From contig DATADL010000330.1 of NCBI GenBank assembly GCA_036258555.1, forward strand, positions 1-6,037: DNA of 6,037 nucleotides, read 5' to 3'. A program made the position numbers and the translations under genes. Shown in pieces: positions 1 through 5,843 of this stretch. The notes beneath the pieces were generated by a model. It did no database searches. It was not told the origin of the DNA and saw only the letters and a list, made by a program, of their open reading frames with translations. The stretch's first letter is position 1; every line of letters begins with the position of its first letter. This stretch comes from JALZEG01 sp036258555 (GTDB taxonomy: Bacteria > Actinomycetota > CADDZG01 > WHSQ01).

Positions 1-220
1 GAGTTCTCGGGCGGAAGGCCGGCGCCCTGCGTGCGCTGCTGGGCGACGTGGACGAGCTCGTGCACGAGCAGCGAACGAGCGGGCTCGATCCCCGTGGGGC
101 CCAGGTCCCGGGGGAGATGGACGGCGCCCTGCCGCGCGAACGCGCGCGCGCCGAGGGCCGCCGCCTCGCGGGTGGTGGCGCGGTCGCGAACGACCGGAGT
201 CCCGCCGAGGTCGGTTGCGG
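1..220 (-). other. DUF4157-like domain with HELVH motif
   Basis: Codons read from about 220 down to the left edge give TDLGGTPVVRDRATTREAAA, then a GARAF block, then LLVHELVHVAQQRTQGAG. The order [VxRD...A..A..LGARAF]-[~20 residues]-[LLxHELxHVxQQ] is the signature of DUF4157. The HExxH (codons 62-48) has both His and the Glu intact, consistent with a zinc-dependent peptidase fold. Any third metal ligand would lie beyond the window. Whether DUF4157 domains cleave a substrate, themselves, or mainly serve in effector loading is not decided by this sequence. Confidence 0.88.
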
Positions 221-3161
221 TGGCCGACTCGGCGACCCGCCGGGCGTCCTCCGGAACGGTCTCGACGTCATCGCGGGCGACGAAAAGGCGACGGGTCTCG
301 CGCGAGGCGTCGCCGACGAGGGGCCGGGACGGCTCTTCGACGGGACCCGACGCGCTCGACGGGGGCCGGGTGTACGGGATGCGGGCGTCGGTGAGTCGCT
401 CGGCCGGGTGCACGCCGTCGTCGGAGCCGCGGCGCGACGAGTCGGGCGGGGAAACGTCGTGGGGGGCGCCCTCGCGGAGGCCGTCCGCTTGCGGCGATCG
501 CGCCGGGCCGACGCGCAGCTGCGCCCGAACGCCGTCGTGCACCGGCGACCCCACGGGGTCGACGCGCAGCTTTCCCCGAACGCCGTCGTGCACCGCGTTC
601 TCCACCGGCCGGCCGCGCAGCGCCGACGCCCGTTCTTCGACGAGCTCGGTGCGATGCTCTTCGACGAGCTCGGAGCGCCGCGCGCCGGAAGGCGGCAGCG
701 CGATCTCGACGGGCTGGCTGTGCAACAGCGGGGCGGCCTCGCCGACGAGCTCGGAGCGCGGCAGCTCGGCGTCAGGAGGGAGCGCAATGTCGAGCGGGTG
801 GCTCACGAACGGCGATCGTCCGCCCTCGTCCTTTGGACCCGTCTGCCGCGGCGGCTCGCCTTCCGGCCGCGCGGTTTGAGCCTTGCCGCGCAGCTCGACG
901 TGACCCGGTGGGCTGGACCACACGGGCGGCTCGGCTTCGACCGCGCTGCGGTTCTCGCCCTCCGGCGCTAGCGGCGCCGCGTCATCGTGCAGCGTGAGGT
1001 CGACCGGCTGTCTCGGCAACAGCGGAGCGTCTACGTCGACCGGCTGATCCGGCGGCAGCTCGTGGACGCCGTCCCGGGCCGCAGCGTCGCGCGCCTCGTC
1101 AGCGGGGACGCGGGGCTTGACCGGCATGCTCGCGTAAAGCTCGGCCGGTGGGCGGGCGCCGGGGGACGGGATCTCGCCCCGAGAGGCTTCGGGAGGATCC
1201 GCAACATCGGCAGACCGAGTAGGCGACGACCGCGCACCCGTATCGATCCGGCGCTCGACTCGAGGTGGGGCAGGTGTCCCGTCTACGGCGTCGGGGTGCA
1301 GCGCGACCTCGACCGGCCGGCTCGCCGGCAACGGACGTTCCTCGATGACGTCGGCCGCGTCTTGCACCGGTGCCTGGCCGTGCAGCGCGACCTCCACAGG
1401 TTGGCTCGCCAACAGCGGCGCACCGCCCTCGACCGTGTCCCCGACGTCGTTCGTCGCGCCACGCTCGGCCACCGGCGTAACGAACTTCTCGCGCCGCGTC
1501 GGCTCGAAGGGTGGGGCGGCTTCGTGTGGCGAGGGCTCGCCGTTCGGCTCGGGGGGTTTGGCTCGTAGCCGCGGCTCGACCGGCGCCGAGGACGAACGTT
1601 CGACGTGGCGTGACTCGGCTCCCGTACCCGCTTCGGCTTGCGGCGCGAGCCCGAGGGGCTGGGTCGGCAGCGGCGAACGCTCCTCGACGAGCGCGTCTGT
1701 GCCGGGCGGCGGCACCTCGGCCACCTCGGGTTCGGTGTGCAGTACCAGCTCGACCGGTTGACTCGGCAACGCCGGGCGTTCCGCCTCGACAGGGCGACCG
1801 GCCTCGTCCCCCGAAACCTCGGCAGCGAGGGGTTCGTCGTCTGGCGCGACCTCGTCCGGTTGGCTCGAGAGCGGTGTCGGGCCCGCCTCCACGAACGCGT
1901 CCGTTTCGTGTGGCGAGACCTCGCCTTCGAGCGCAAAGGGTTCGGTTTGTAGCGCCAGGCCTGGCCGCTGACTCGCCAACAGTGGTGCTTCCGTCGCGAG
2001 GGCCTCACCCGCCGCTTGTGCCGGCACCTCTCCGTCCGGCGAAACGCCCTCGTCCTGGAGCGCGGCCTCGGCCCGGTGGCTCGCCGGGAGCAAAGTCTGC
2101 GTGTCGACCGTCTCGACGACGTCTTCGCGCCAGCGCGGCTCGACCTTCGGCGCGACGTCGACCGGGTCGGACGGACCCGGCACGATTCCGTCATTCGGCC
2201 GATCGACCGACTCGGGCGGAGCCAGCACGATCCCGTCACTCGGCCGATCGACCGCGAGAGACGGCCGGTCGTCGGGTGCGGCATCCGGCTGCGGCGCAAC
2301 CGGGGTCGCATCCGTCTCTCGAGCGGCCTCGGCCGACTGTCTCGTCGTCCGGTCGGCTTCACGGCGCAACGCGATCTCGATCTGACGCCGCGCCTCGGAA
2401 CGCCGCGGCTCGGGCGTTCCCCGAGATCCCGGGCTCTGTCGAGCGGGGGCGCCGTCGTCTTCCGCGCCGACTACCCGTCGTGCACGCGACAGACGCTTCG
2501 CCGGCGGGTGCTGTTGCGGTCGTTCAAGTGAGCCGGCCCCAGGGTGCACGGCCGGCTCGGACGACGTCTCGTTCAACGGAGCGCCGAGTACGCCCTTGAA
2601 CCGCCGCGGGCGAGGGGCCTTTGGGGTCGGTTCGGCTTCGGGCCGCGGCGGCTCGAACGACGGTGGTGCCGCGGCCGGGGTCGGGTCGGCTTCGCATGGC
2701 GCCGGCTCGAACGTCGGCGACACGGGCTCGGAAGTCGGTTCGGCTTCGACCCGCGCCGGCTCGAACGTCGGCGACACGCGCACGGGCTCCGGACCGGGCG
2801 GGGCGAAAGCGACGGGCCCCACCGGGGACCCTCCGTTCCCGGCGGTCTTCGTCGGCGCGGCCCCGGGCGGATCCTCCGTGAACGACGCGAGGACCCTCGC
2901 CGGCCCCCCGAACTCGAACGTGCGCGCCGCCGGTGCCTCCCGCTCGGGCTCGAGCTCGGCCGTCCGCGTCGGCGCCGCCCACCCCCACACGATCCCGGCC
3001 GGGGCCGTCGGCGAGACCGTGTGAGACAGCGGCGCCAGCAGCAGGGCCGGGCGCGCGTGTGACGACAGCGCCGCGCGAGCCCCCGCATGGTCGACCACGA
3101 GCGGCATCGACGACTCCAGGGCGCGCGCGATCGGCGGGAGGCGGTCCCAGCCCGACGGCAT
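1..3161 (-). CDS. Giant repeat-rich DUF4157 protein, probable eCIS effector or tube-associated protein (partial, open at left edge)
   Basis: One minus-strand frame is open from ATG 3161 to base 1, at least 1,053 codons, and its C-terminus lies outside the window. ATG 3161 is 2 nt after the DUF6760 stop with GGGGA 7 nt upstream; an alternative GTG at 3167 would overlap that stop but has poor spacing. Residues 1-60 (MPSGWDRLPPIARALESSMP onward) look folded or amphipathic, with no clear signal peptide or membrane helix. Residues about 65-960 are Pro/Glu/Ala/Val-rich, low in complexity and probably largely disordered, with four internal repeat families. From about residue 980 there is a DUF4157-like domain, with RDRATTREAAALGARAFARQ followed by LLVHELVHVAQQR and the HELVH at 1034-1038. 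DUF4157 proteins recur in and beside eCIS loci, often ahead of toxin domains. I infer a large effector, effector carrier or lumen protein. The gene also sits in the tape-measure position of myophage operons. The DUF4157 call is firm; the function is not. Confidence 0.9.
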   Translation of the reverse strand, partial: MPSGWDRLPPIARALESSMPLVVDHAGARAALSSHARPALLLAPLSHTVSPTAPAGIVWGWAAPTRTAELEPEREAPAARTFEFGGPARVLASFTEDPPGAAPTKTAGNGGSPVGPVAFAPPGPEPVRVSPTFEPARVEAEPTSEPVSPTFEPAPCEADPTPAAAPPSFEPPRPEAEPTPKAPRPRRFKGVLGAPLNETSSEPAVHPGAGSLERPQQHPPAKRLSRARRVVGAEDDGAPARQSPGSRGTPEPRRSEARRQIEIALRREADRTTRQSAEAARETDATPVAPQPDAAPDDRPSLAVDRPSDGIVLAPPESVDRPNDGIVPGPSDPVDVAPKVEPRWREDVVETVDTQTLLPASHRAEAALQDEGVSPDGEVPAQAAGEALATEAPLLASQRPGLALQTEPFALEGEVSPHETDAFVEAGPTPLSSQPDEVAPDDEPLAAEVSGDEAGRPVEAERPALPSQPVELVLHTEPEVAEVPPPGTDALVEERSPLPTQPLGLAPQAEAGTGAESRHVERSSSAPVEPRLRAKPPEPNGEPSPHEAAPPFEPTRREKFVTPVAERGATNDVGDTVEGGAPLLASQPVEVALHGQAPVQDAADVIEERPLPASRPVEVALHPDAVDGTPAPPRVERRIDTGARSSPTRSADVADPPEASRGEIPSPGARPPAELYASMPVKPRVPADEARDAAARDGVHELPPDQPVDVDAPLLPRQPVDLTLHDDAAPLAPEGENRSAVEAEPPVWSSPPGHVELRGKAQTARPEGEPPRQTGPKDEGGRSPFVSHPLDIALPPDAELPRSELVGEAAPLLHSQPVEIALPPSGARRSELVEEHRTELVEERASALRGRPVENAVHDGVRGKLRVDPVGSPVHDGVRAQLRVGPARSPQADGLREGAPHDVSPPDSSRRGSDDGVHPAERLTDARIPYTRPPSSASGPVEEPSRPLVGDASRETRRLFVARDDVETVPEDARRVAESATATDLGGTPVVRDRATTREAAALGARAFARQGAVHLPRDLGPTGIEPARSLLVHELVHVAQQRTQGAGLPPEN
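492..593 (-). repeat. Two tandem 17-residue repeats (VHDGVR type) in the giant protein
   Basis: VHDGVRGKLRVDPVGSP (593-543) is followed directly by VHDGVRAQLRVGPARSP (542-492). The 35-nt DNA blocks at 561-595 and 510-544 differ at three positions. The first unit overlaps the last 14-residue motif (ENAVH), so the two repeat types are joined. They mark the transition to the region before the DUF4157 domain. Confidence 0.9.
588..2096 (-). repeat. Array of ~13 degenerate 14-residue motifs, consensus near APLLASQPVEVALH
   Basis: Copies in reading order end-to-start at 2096-2055, 1988-1947, 1880-1839, 1778-1737, 1679-1638, 1421-1380, 1337-1296, 1070-1029, 1028-987, 929-888, 818-777, 734-693 and 629-588. 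Examples are APLLASQRPGLALQ, RPALPSQPVELVLH, APLLASQPVEVALH, RPLPASRPVEVALH, APLLPRQPVDLTLH and APLLHSQPVEIALP. The most constant positions are S6, P8, V9, E/D10, a hydrophobic residue at 11 and L13. Start-to-start spacing is often 33-37 residues (36, 36, 34, 33, 33, 37, 35), with shorter (14, 28, 28) and longer (86, 89) intervals. Linkers are acidic and Pro-rich. Five copies keep a rare TTG Leu codon at position 4, which points to duplication rather than convergence. Confidence 0.88.
2163..2252 (-). repeat. Two tandem 15-residue repeats (VDRP type) in the giant protein
   Basis: VDRPSDGIVLAPPES (2252-2208) is followed directly by VDRPNDGIVPGPSDP (2207-2163). At DNA level 29-nt blocks at 2226-2254 and 2181-2209 differ at two positions. 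They precede the long array of 14-residue motifs. Confidence 0.9.
2613..2774 (-). repeat. Three tandem 18-residue repeats (FEP type) in the giant protein
   Basis: The F codons of three successive units lie at 2765, 2711 and 2657, exactly 54 nt apart. The units are SPTFEPARVEAEPTSEPV, SPTFEPAPCEADPTPAAA and PPSFEPPRPEAEPTPKAP (residues about 130-183). Units 1 and 2 share an identical 26-nt DNA block (2753-2778 and 2699-2724), so the duplication is recent enough to be seen at DNA level. The units are Pro/Glu-rich and probably extended. Confidence 0.92.
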
Positions 3162-3163
3162 CG

Positions 3164-3310
3164 TCACGTCCCCGACACCAGCCGTCCGGCCTCGGCGACG
3201 AACCGGTCGCGCACCGGGTGCGACAGATCCAGGATCTCGTCGAGCGACCAGTGGAAGTGGAAGGCGAGGTACGCGGCCTGCGAGTACAGCTCGGCTGCGG
3301 GCCGCGTCAC
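3164..3310 (-). CDS. Small DUF6760-like protein, possible E'-type chaperone extension
   Basis: This is a 48-residue protein starting at GTG 3310, which shares GTGA with the chaperone stop (4-nt overlap), and ending at TGA 3164. A GGGGGA run just upstream could serve as ribosome binding site. The centre, YLAFHFHWSLDEILDLSHPV (residues about 14-33), is the hallmark of the short DUF6760-type proteins found after the chaperone-like gene in eCIS clusters. It also resembles the small phage P2 GpE' family, in which a hydrophobic stretch ends in FHW and an acidic/hydrophobic helix follows. No signal peptide or membrane helix is evident. A longer in-frame reading from 3361 would lie inside the chaperone gene and adds only an Arg-rich, uncharacteristic N-terminus, so I rejected that start. 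It may be made separately by coupled initiation, or as an extension of the chaperone by a -1 frameshift. Confidence 0.82.
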   Translation of the reverse strand: MTRPAAELYSQAAYLAFHFHWSLDEILDLSHPVRDRFVAEAGRLVSGT

Positions 3311-3319
3311 GATTCCCCC
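3271..3319 (-). promoter_or_regulatory. G-run plus hairpin at the chaperone/DUF6760 junction (candidate frameshift or coupling signal)
   Basis: On the minus strand the chaperone ends CTG GGG GAA TCG TGA, with five consecutive G at 3319-3315. Five nt after the GAA codon an 8-bp perfect inverted repeat starts: ACGCGGCC (3307-3300) pairs with GGCCGCGT (3278-3271). Inside its 21-nt loop, CGAG (3293-3290) can pair with CTCG (3284-3281). The hairpin begins right after the DUF6760 GTG codon, so it would either hinder independent initiation there or stall a ribosome over the G-run. The layout fits a -1 frameshift signal, but the A-site codon GAA re-pairs poorly as GGA, and inverted repeats of this length are easier to find by chance in GC-rich DNA. 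Confidence 0.4.
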
Positions 3320-3753
3320 AGGCGACCGCCGCCGACGTCGACCGTGAACTCGCGGGCGCACGAGGGGCAGGTGACGCCGGCCCGGGTGTGCCCCTCCTGG
3401 TTGACGTTGCGGTACAGGTCCTGCAGGAAGGCGACGTCCGAGGCGAACATGTTCTCGACGACCCCGGCGTGGATGTCGGTGAGGGTCCCTAGGCGCGTGA
3501 TCACTCGCGCGAGCAGCACGACGGTCAGGTATGCCGGGTTCTCTCGCACGCGGTCGTCGTGCAACGGGAGGAGCTCGTCGCGCGCCGTCGCGATCCGGAT
3601 CGCCCCCCGCTTGTGAACCGTTCCGTCCCGGTCCACGTAGCCGCGCGGGAGCTCGAAGTCGAACTCCGAGACCAGCGCGTCTTCGCGCACGGCGGCCGGA
3701 GCCGTGGCCTCGCCGCCCGCAGGAGGCTCGGCGAGAGCCGTGCCGCGCCGCAT
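3307..3753 (-). CDS. Probable tail-assembly chaperone-like protein with a C-terminal CPSC motif
   Basis: This 148-residue protein lies directly downstream of the tube gene. The first ~28 residues are Ala/Pro-rich and look variable. A conserved-looking core then includes FDFELPRGYVDRDGTVHKRG (about 31-50), the helix-forming DDRVRENPAYLTVVLLARVI (about 66-85) and SDVAFLQDLYRNVN (about 105-118). CPSC at 129-132 is half of a zinc-ribbon-like pair; no second CxxC is present. I recognise this as the small protein that often follows the tube gene in eCIS and related tail clusters. Its position and layout fit a phage tail-assembly chaperone (P2 gpE or Mu gp41 type), but that function is inferred. Start choice: ATG at 3753 has GAGG 7 nt upstream and overlaps the tube stop; an in-frame GTG at 3756 would add one residue with poorer spacing. 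The end overlaps the next gene in the -1 frame (see findings). Confidence 0.85.
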   Translation of the reverse strand: MRRGTALAEPPAGGEATAPAAVREDALVSEFDFELPRGYVDRDGTVHKRGAIRIATARDELLPLHDDRVRENPAYLTVVLLARVITRLGTLTDIHAGVVENMFASDVAFLQDLYRNVNQEGHTRAGVTCPSCAREFTVDVGGGRLGES

Positions 3754-4199
3754 CACTCGACCTCGCAGAGGTCGTACGTGATCGTCAGCTTCTCGGTGAG
3801 GACGCTCGTGTCACCGGCCTTGAGCGTCCCGATCTCGAGGGTCTTCGGCCAGCAGTTCGTCAGCTTGTAGCGCTTGATCGGCTGTCCCATGTAGTCGTAG
3901 ACGATCAGCGCGCCGCCGCGGCGGGCCGCCTTCATGTCGCCGAGACGGACCTCCTTGACCCAGGTCTGGAACGCGCCGTCGTCCGTCAAGCCGCGCGTCA
4001 GCGTGATCTCGCCGGCCTTCGGGCGGCCGGGCAGGAACGTGTTGACGTATTTCCCGTCCCCGGTGTTGTGCTTGAGCTCGATCGCGTCGGTCTCGAGCTT
4101 CAGCCCGCTGACCTCTTCGATCTGCTTGATGACCGTGTTGTCGAACTCGAACCCGAACGACCAACCGACGGTCGAGTCGAACTCCTGCGGAAGGGGCAT
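3753..4199 (-). CDS. Inner tail tube protein (T4 gp19-like family)
   Basis: This 148-residue protein forms the stacked rings of the inner tube that is propelled through the target envelope. Its size and layout match the phage T4 gp19-like/eCIS tube family. There is a short N-terminus (PLPQEFDSTVGWSFGFEFDN), a strand-rich core with FLPGRPKAGEITLTRGLTDD at about 55-74 and the FQTWVKEVRLGD segment at about 77-88. A GGALIVYDYMGQPIKRYKLTNCWP block (about 95-118) and a terminal VLTEKLTITYDL strand follow. It lies directly after the sheath gene with a good ribosome binding site, the usual order in contractile systems. Its TGA stop overlaps the next ATG by one base (TGATG). Many eCIS loci encode two or three tube paralogues; only one is in the window. 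Confidence 0.95.
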   Translation of the reverse strand: MPLPQEFDSTVGWSFGFEFDNTVIKQIEEVSGLKLETDAIELKHNTGDGKYVNTFLPGRPKAGEITLTRGLTDDGAFQTWVKEVRLGDMKAARRGGALIVYDYMGQPIKRYKLTNCWPKTLEIGTLKAGDTSVLTEKLTITYDLCEVE

Positions 4200-4205
4200 C
4201 TCCTA

Positions 4206-4211
4206 CCTCCT
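4206..4211 (-). promoter_or_regulatory. Ribosome binding site of the tube gene
   Basis: AGGAGG on the minus strand lies 6 nt before the tube ATG at 4199, within the 30-nt gap after the sheath stop. No terminator-like hairpin lies in this gap, so sheath and tube are probably on one message. Confidence 0.8.
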
Positions 4212-4229
4212 GACGATCTCGAAGGACGC

Positions 4230-5753
4230 TTACTCGGTGACCGCGGCGCCGCCGGAGAACTGCGCGAGCCGGAACACCACGAACTCGGCGGGCTTGACCG
4301 GGGCGACGCCGATCTCGCAGATGACCTGGCCGGTGTCGACGACCTCGGGAGGGTTCGTCTCCTCGTCGCACTTCACGTAGAACGCCTGGTCGGGGTTGAG
4401 CCCGAACAACGCCCCCTTCCGCCACTCGTTCGTGAGGAACGAGGCGATCGTCCGGCGCATCTTCGCCCACAGTGCGTGGTCGTTCGGCTCGAACACCGCC
4501 CACTGCGTCCCCTGGAGGATCGACTCTTCCAGGTAGTTGAAGAGCCGCCGCACGTTCACGTACTTCCACGCGGGGTCGCTCGACAACGTGCGTGCGCCCC
4601 AGATGCGTATGCCGCGTCCGGCGAAGGTCCGCAGGCAGTTGATCCCGACCGGGTTGAGCTGGTCGTGCTCGGCCTTCGTGATGTTGATCTCGAGGTCGAT
4701 CGCGCCGCGGATCGTCTCGTTCGCAGGCGCCTTGTGGACCCCTCGCGTGTCGTCGTTGCGCCCCCAGACGCCGGCGACGTATCCGCACGGAGGCGCGAAC
4801 ACGTTCGTCCCCGTCGGAGGGTCGAACACCTTGATCCAGGGCCAGTAGAGGGCGGCGTACTTCGAGTCGTATCCCGCGTAGCCCGTCCGCCAGTCGCCGA
4901 TCTGCTGCGCGTTCAGCCCCGGGGGCGGGTCGACGATCGCGATGCGGTCGCCCATCAGCTCGCAGTGGGCGATCATCGCCAGCTGCACGGCCTTGACGCC
5001 CTCGAGGTCGAGCATCCCCTGCTGGTACGCGGCCATGAGGTCCGGCACGCAGAGCATCGTCACGCCGTCGATCGCCTCCAGACCCGCGAAGCCCGTCCGG
5101 TCCGCCGCGTTCCCGACGTAGTCGTCCGGAGCGAGCACCTCCGGAGTGGCAGGCGTCCCGCCGGCCAGCGCGATCGAGGTGTTGGTCGGGATCTCGACGG
5201 CGCCTCCAGTCGCGACCTCCTCGACGGTCACGACCTTCGAACGCTCCTTGACGACCGTGACGACGTTCTGTTTCCCCTTCTTCGTCGTCACGTTCTCGAA
5301 CTTCTCGACGGGGGTGCCACCCTTGTTGACGATGATCGTGAACGAGCCCTCTGTCCCTCCGGTCGGAGGCTTCACGTCGACGGTGATGTCGTTCCCGCCG
5401 GCGCCGGGCTCGAGCGCGGAGAAGCGGAGGGCCGGCTGCTTGTCGTCCGTCGCGCTCGGGAGCTCCCCGCGCGCCGCGGGGACCGGTCCGGTCTCGCCGA
5501 TGCGGACCGCGTAGCACGCGCCCCCACCGTTGAGGAGGTAGCCGTAGACCGCGTGGGCCATGTACGAGCCTTCGACGAAGTCGCCGAAGATCGTCGTGAA
5601 CTGGTTCCAGTTCGTGATGAGCGTCGGGGTGTTGAACGGGCCGCTGTTCGCGAGCCCGACGAACGCTGCGACTGCGGTGCCGACGCCCTCGATCGGGCGG
5701 GACCCGGCCTCGACTTCCTCGACGTAGACACCGGGTGAGAGATACGTGGGCAT
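4230..5753 (-). CDS. Contractile tail sheath protein (eCIS/phage type)
   Basis: This 507-residue protein forms the outer contractile tube whose shortening drives the inner tube out of the particle. The N-terminus (PTYLSPGVYVEEVEAGSRPI, then a Gly/Ala-rich stretch to about residue 35) is the typical opening of phage tail sheath proteins. Family-like blocks follow: NTPTLITNWNQF near 41-52, YWPWIKVFDPP near 303-313, PPCGYVAGVWGRNDDTRGVH near 321-340 and GRGIRIWGARTLSSDP near 379-394. The C-terminal sheath domain is WKYVNVRRLFNYLEESI near 397-412, on to the PAEFVVFRLAQFSGG end. Residues about 120-210 are beta/Lys-rich and look like a variable, surface-exposed insertion. The length is normal for a complete single-gene sheath. 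A strong ribosome binding site precedes the ATG and the gene ends in TAA. The tube gene follows after 30 nt. The family call is secure; assignment to an eCIS rather than a phage tail rests on the neighbours. Confidence 0.96.
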   Translation of the reverse strand: MPTYLSPGVYVEEVEAGSRPIEGVGTAVAAFVGLANSGPFNTPTLITNWNQFTTIFGDFVEGSYMAHAVYGYLLNGGGACYAVRIGETGPVPAARGELPSATDDKQPALRFSALEPGAGGNDITVDVKPPTGGTEGSFTIIVNKGGTPVEKFENVTTKKGKQNVVTVVKERSKVVTVEEVATGGAVEIPTNTSIALAGGTPATPEVLAPDDYVGNAADRTGFAGLEAIDGVTMLCVPDLMAAYQQGMLDLEGVKAVQLAMIAHCELMGDRIAIVDPPPGLNAQQIGDWRTGYAGYDSKYAALYWPWIKVFDPPTGTNVFAPPCGYVAGVWGRNDDTRGVHKAPANETIRGAIDLEINITKAEHDQLNPVGINCLRTFAGRGIRIWGARTLSSDPAWKYVNVRRLFNYLEESILQGTQWAVFEPNDHALWAKMRRTIASFLTNEWRKGALFGLNPDQAFYVKCDEETNPPEVVDTGQVICEIGVAPVKPAEFVVFRLAQFSGGAAVTE

Positions 5754-5757
5754 GTCG

Positions 5758-5764
5758 CCTCCTT
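5758..5764 (-). promoter_or_regulatory. Ribosome binding site of the sheath gene
   Basis: AAGGAGG on the minus strand is a strong Shine-Dalgarno sequence, 4 nt before the ATG at 5753. It supports that start codon. Strong initiation is expected because the sheath is one of the most abundant subunits of a contractile particle. Confidence 0.8.
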
Positions 5765-5772
5765 GGCTTCCG

Positions 5773-5786
5773 GCTGGGAACCCAGC
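5773..5786 (-). promoter_or_regulatory. Small hairpin in the sheath 5' leader
   Basis: GCTGGGTTCCCAGC on the minus strand is fully self-complementary apart from its centre, giving a 5-bp stem with a GTTC loop or a 6-bp stem with a 2-nt loop. It lies 8 nt upstream of the sheath Shine-Dalgarno sequence. It could stabilise the highly expressed sheath message or tune its translation. No convincing -10/-35 pair was seen in the 5754-5876 gap. Confidence 0.3.
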
Positions 5787-5843
5787 GTGCGCCGGTGGGA
5801 GGCTGAGCTGAAGGGGCGGAGGGGCAGGAGTGGGGGCAGTGGT

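Noticed and set aside
48..971. Plus-strand open frames at 48-971, 987-1568, 1638-1952, 2016-2531 and 2544-3062
   Set aside because: They are codon-aligned antisense readings of the giant DUF4157 gene. They look repetitive only because the sense repeats are mirrored in them.
1283..2362. 359-codon minus-strand and 362-codon plus-strand (1511-2599) Arg/Pro-rich frames
   Set aside because: They are shifted frames over the same repeat region. Composition is Arg/Ser/Pro-dominated, and the coherent peptide repeats appear only in the frame that leads to DUF4157.
492..2774. CRISPR array or intergenic repeat element
   Set aside because: Repeat spacings are multiples of three, the repeats are conserved mainly at protein level, and there are no uniform spacers. 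They are coding repeats.
3164..3361. Longer 65-residue start for the DUF6760-like protein
   Set aside because: The extra N-terminus is an Arg-rich out-of-frame reading of the chaperone end. The GTG at 3310 overlapping the stop is the more natural start.
3364..3375. Zinc-ribbon domain in the chaperone-like protein
   Set aside because: Only one CxxC (CPSC) is present and no second pair of ligands is seen in the protein, so a complete zinc ribbon cannot be claimed.
3811..5517. 568-codon minus-strand frame overlapping sheath and tube
   Set aside because: It is an out-of-frame reading of the sheath and tube genes, Arg/Gly-rich, with no domain and no ribosome binding site of its own.
3531..5738. 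735-codon plus-strand open frame opposite sheath, tube and chaperone
   Set aside because: It runs antisense through three recognised genes, is Arg/Asp/Leu/Val-rich with no recognisable motif, and is the expected shadow of GC-biased coding on the other strand.
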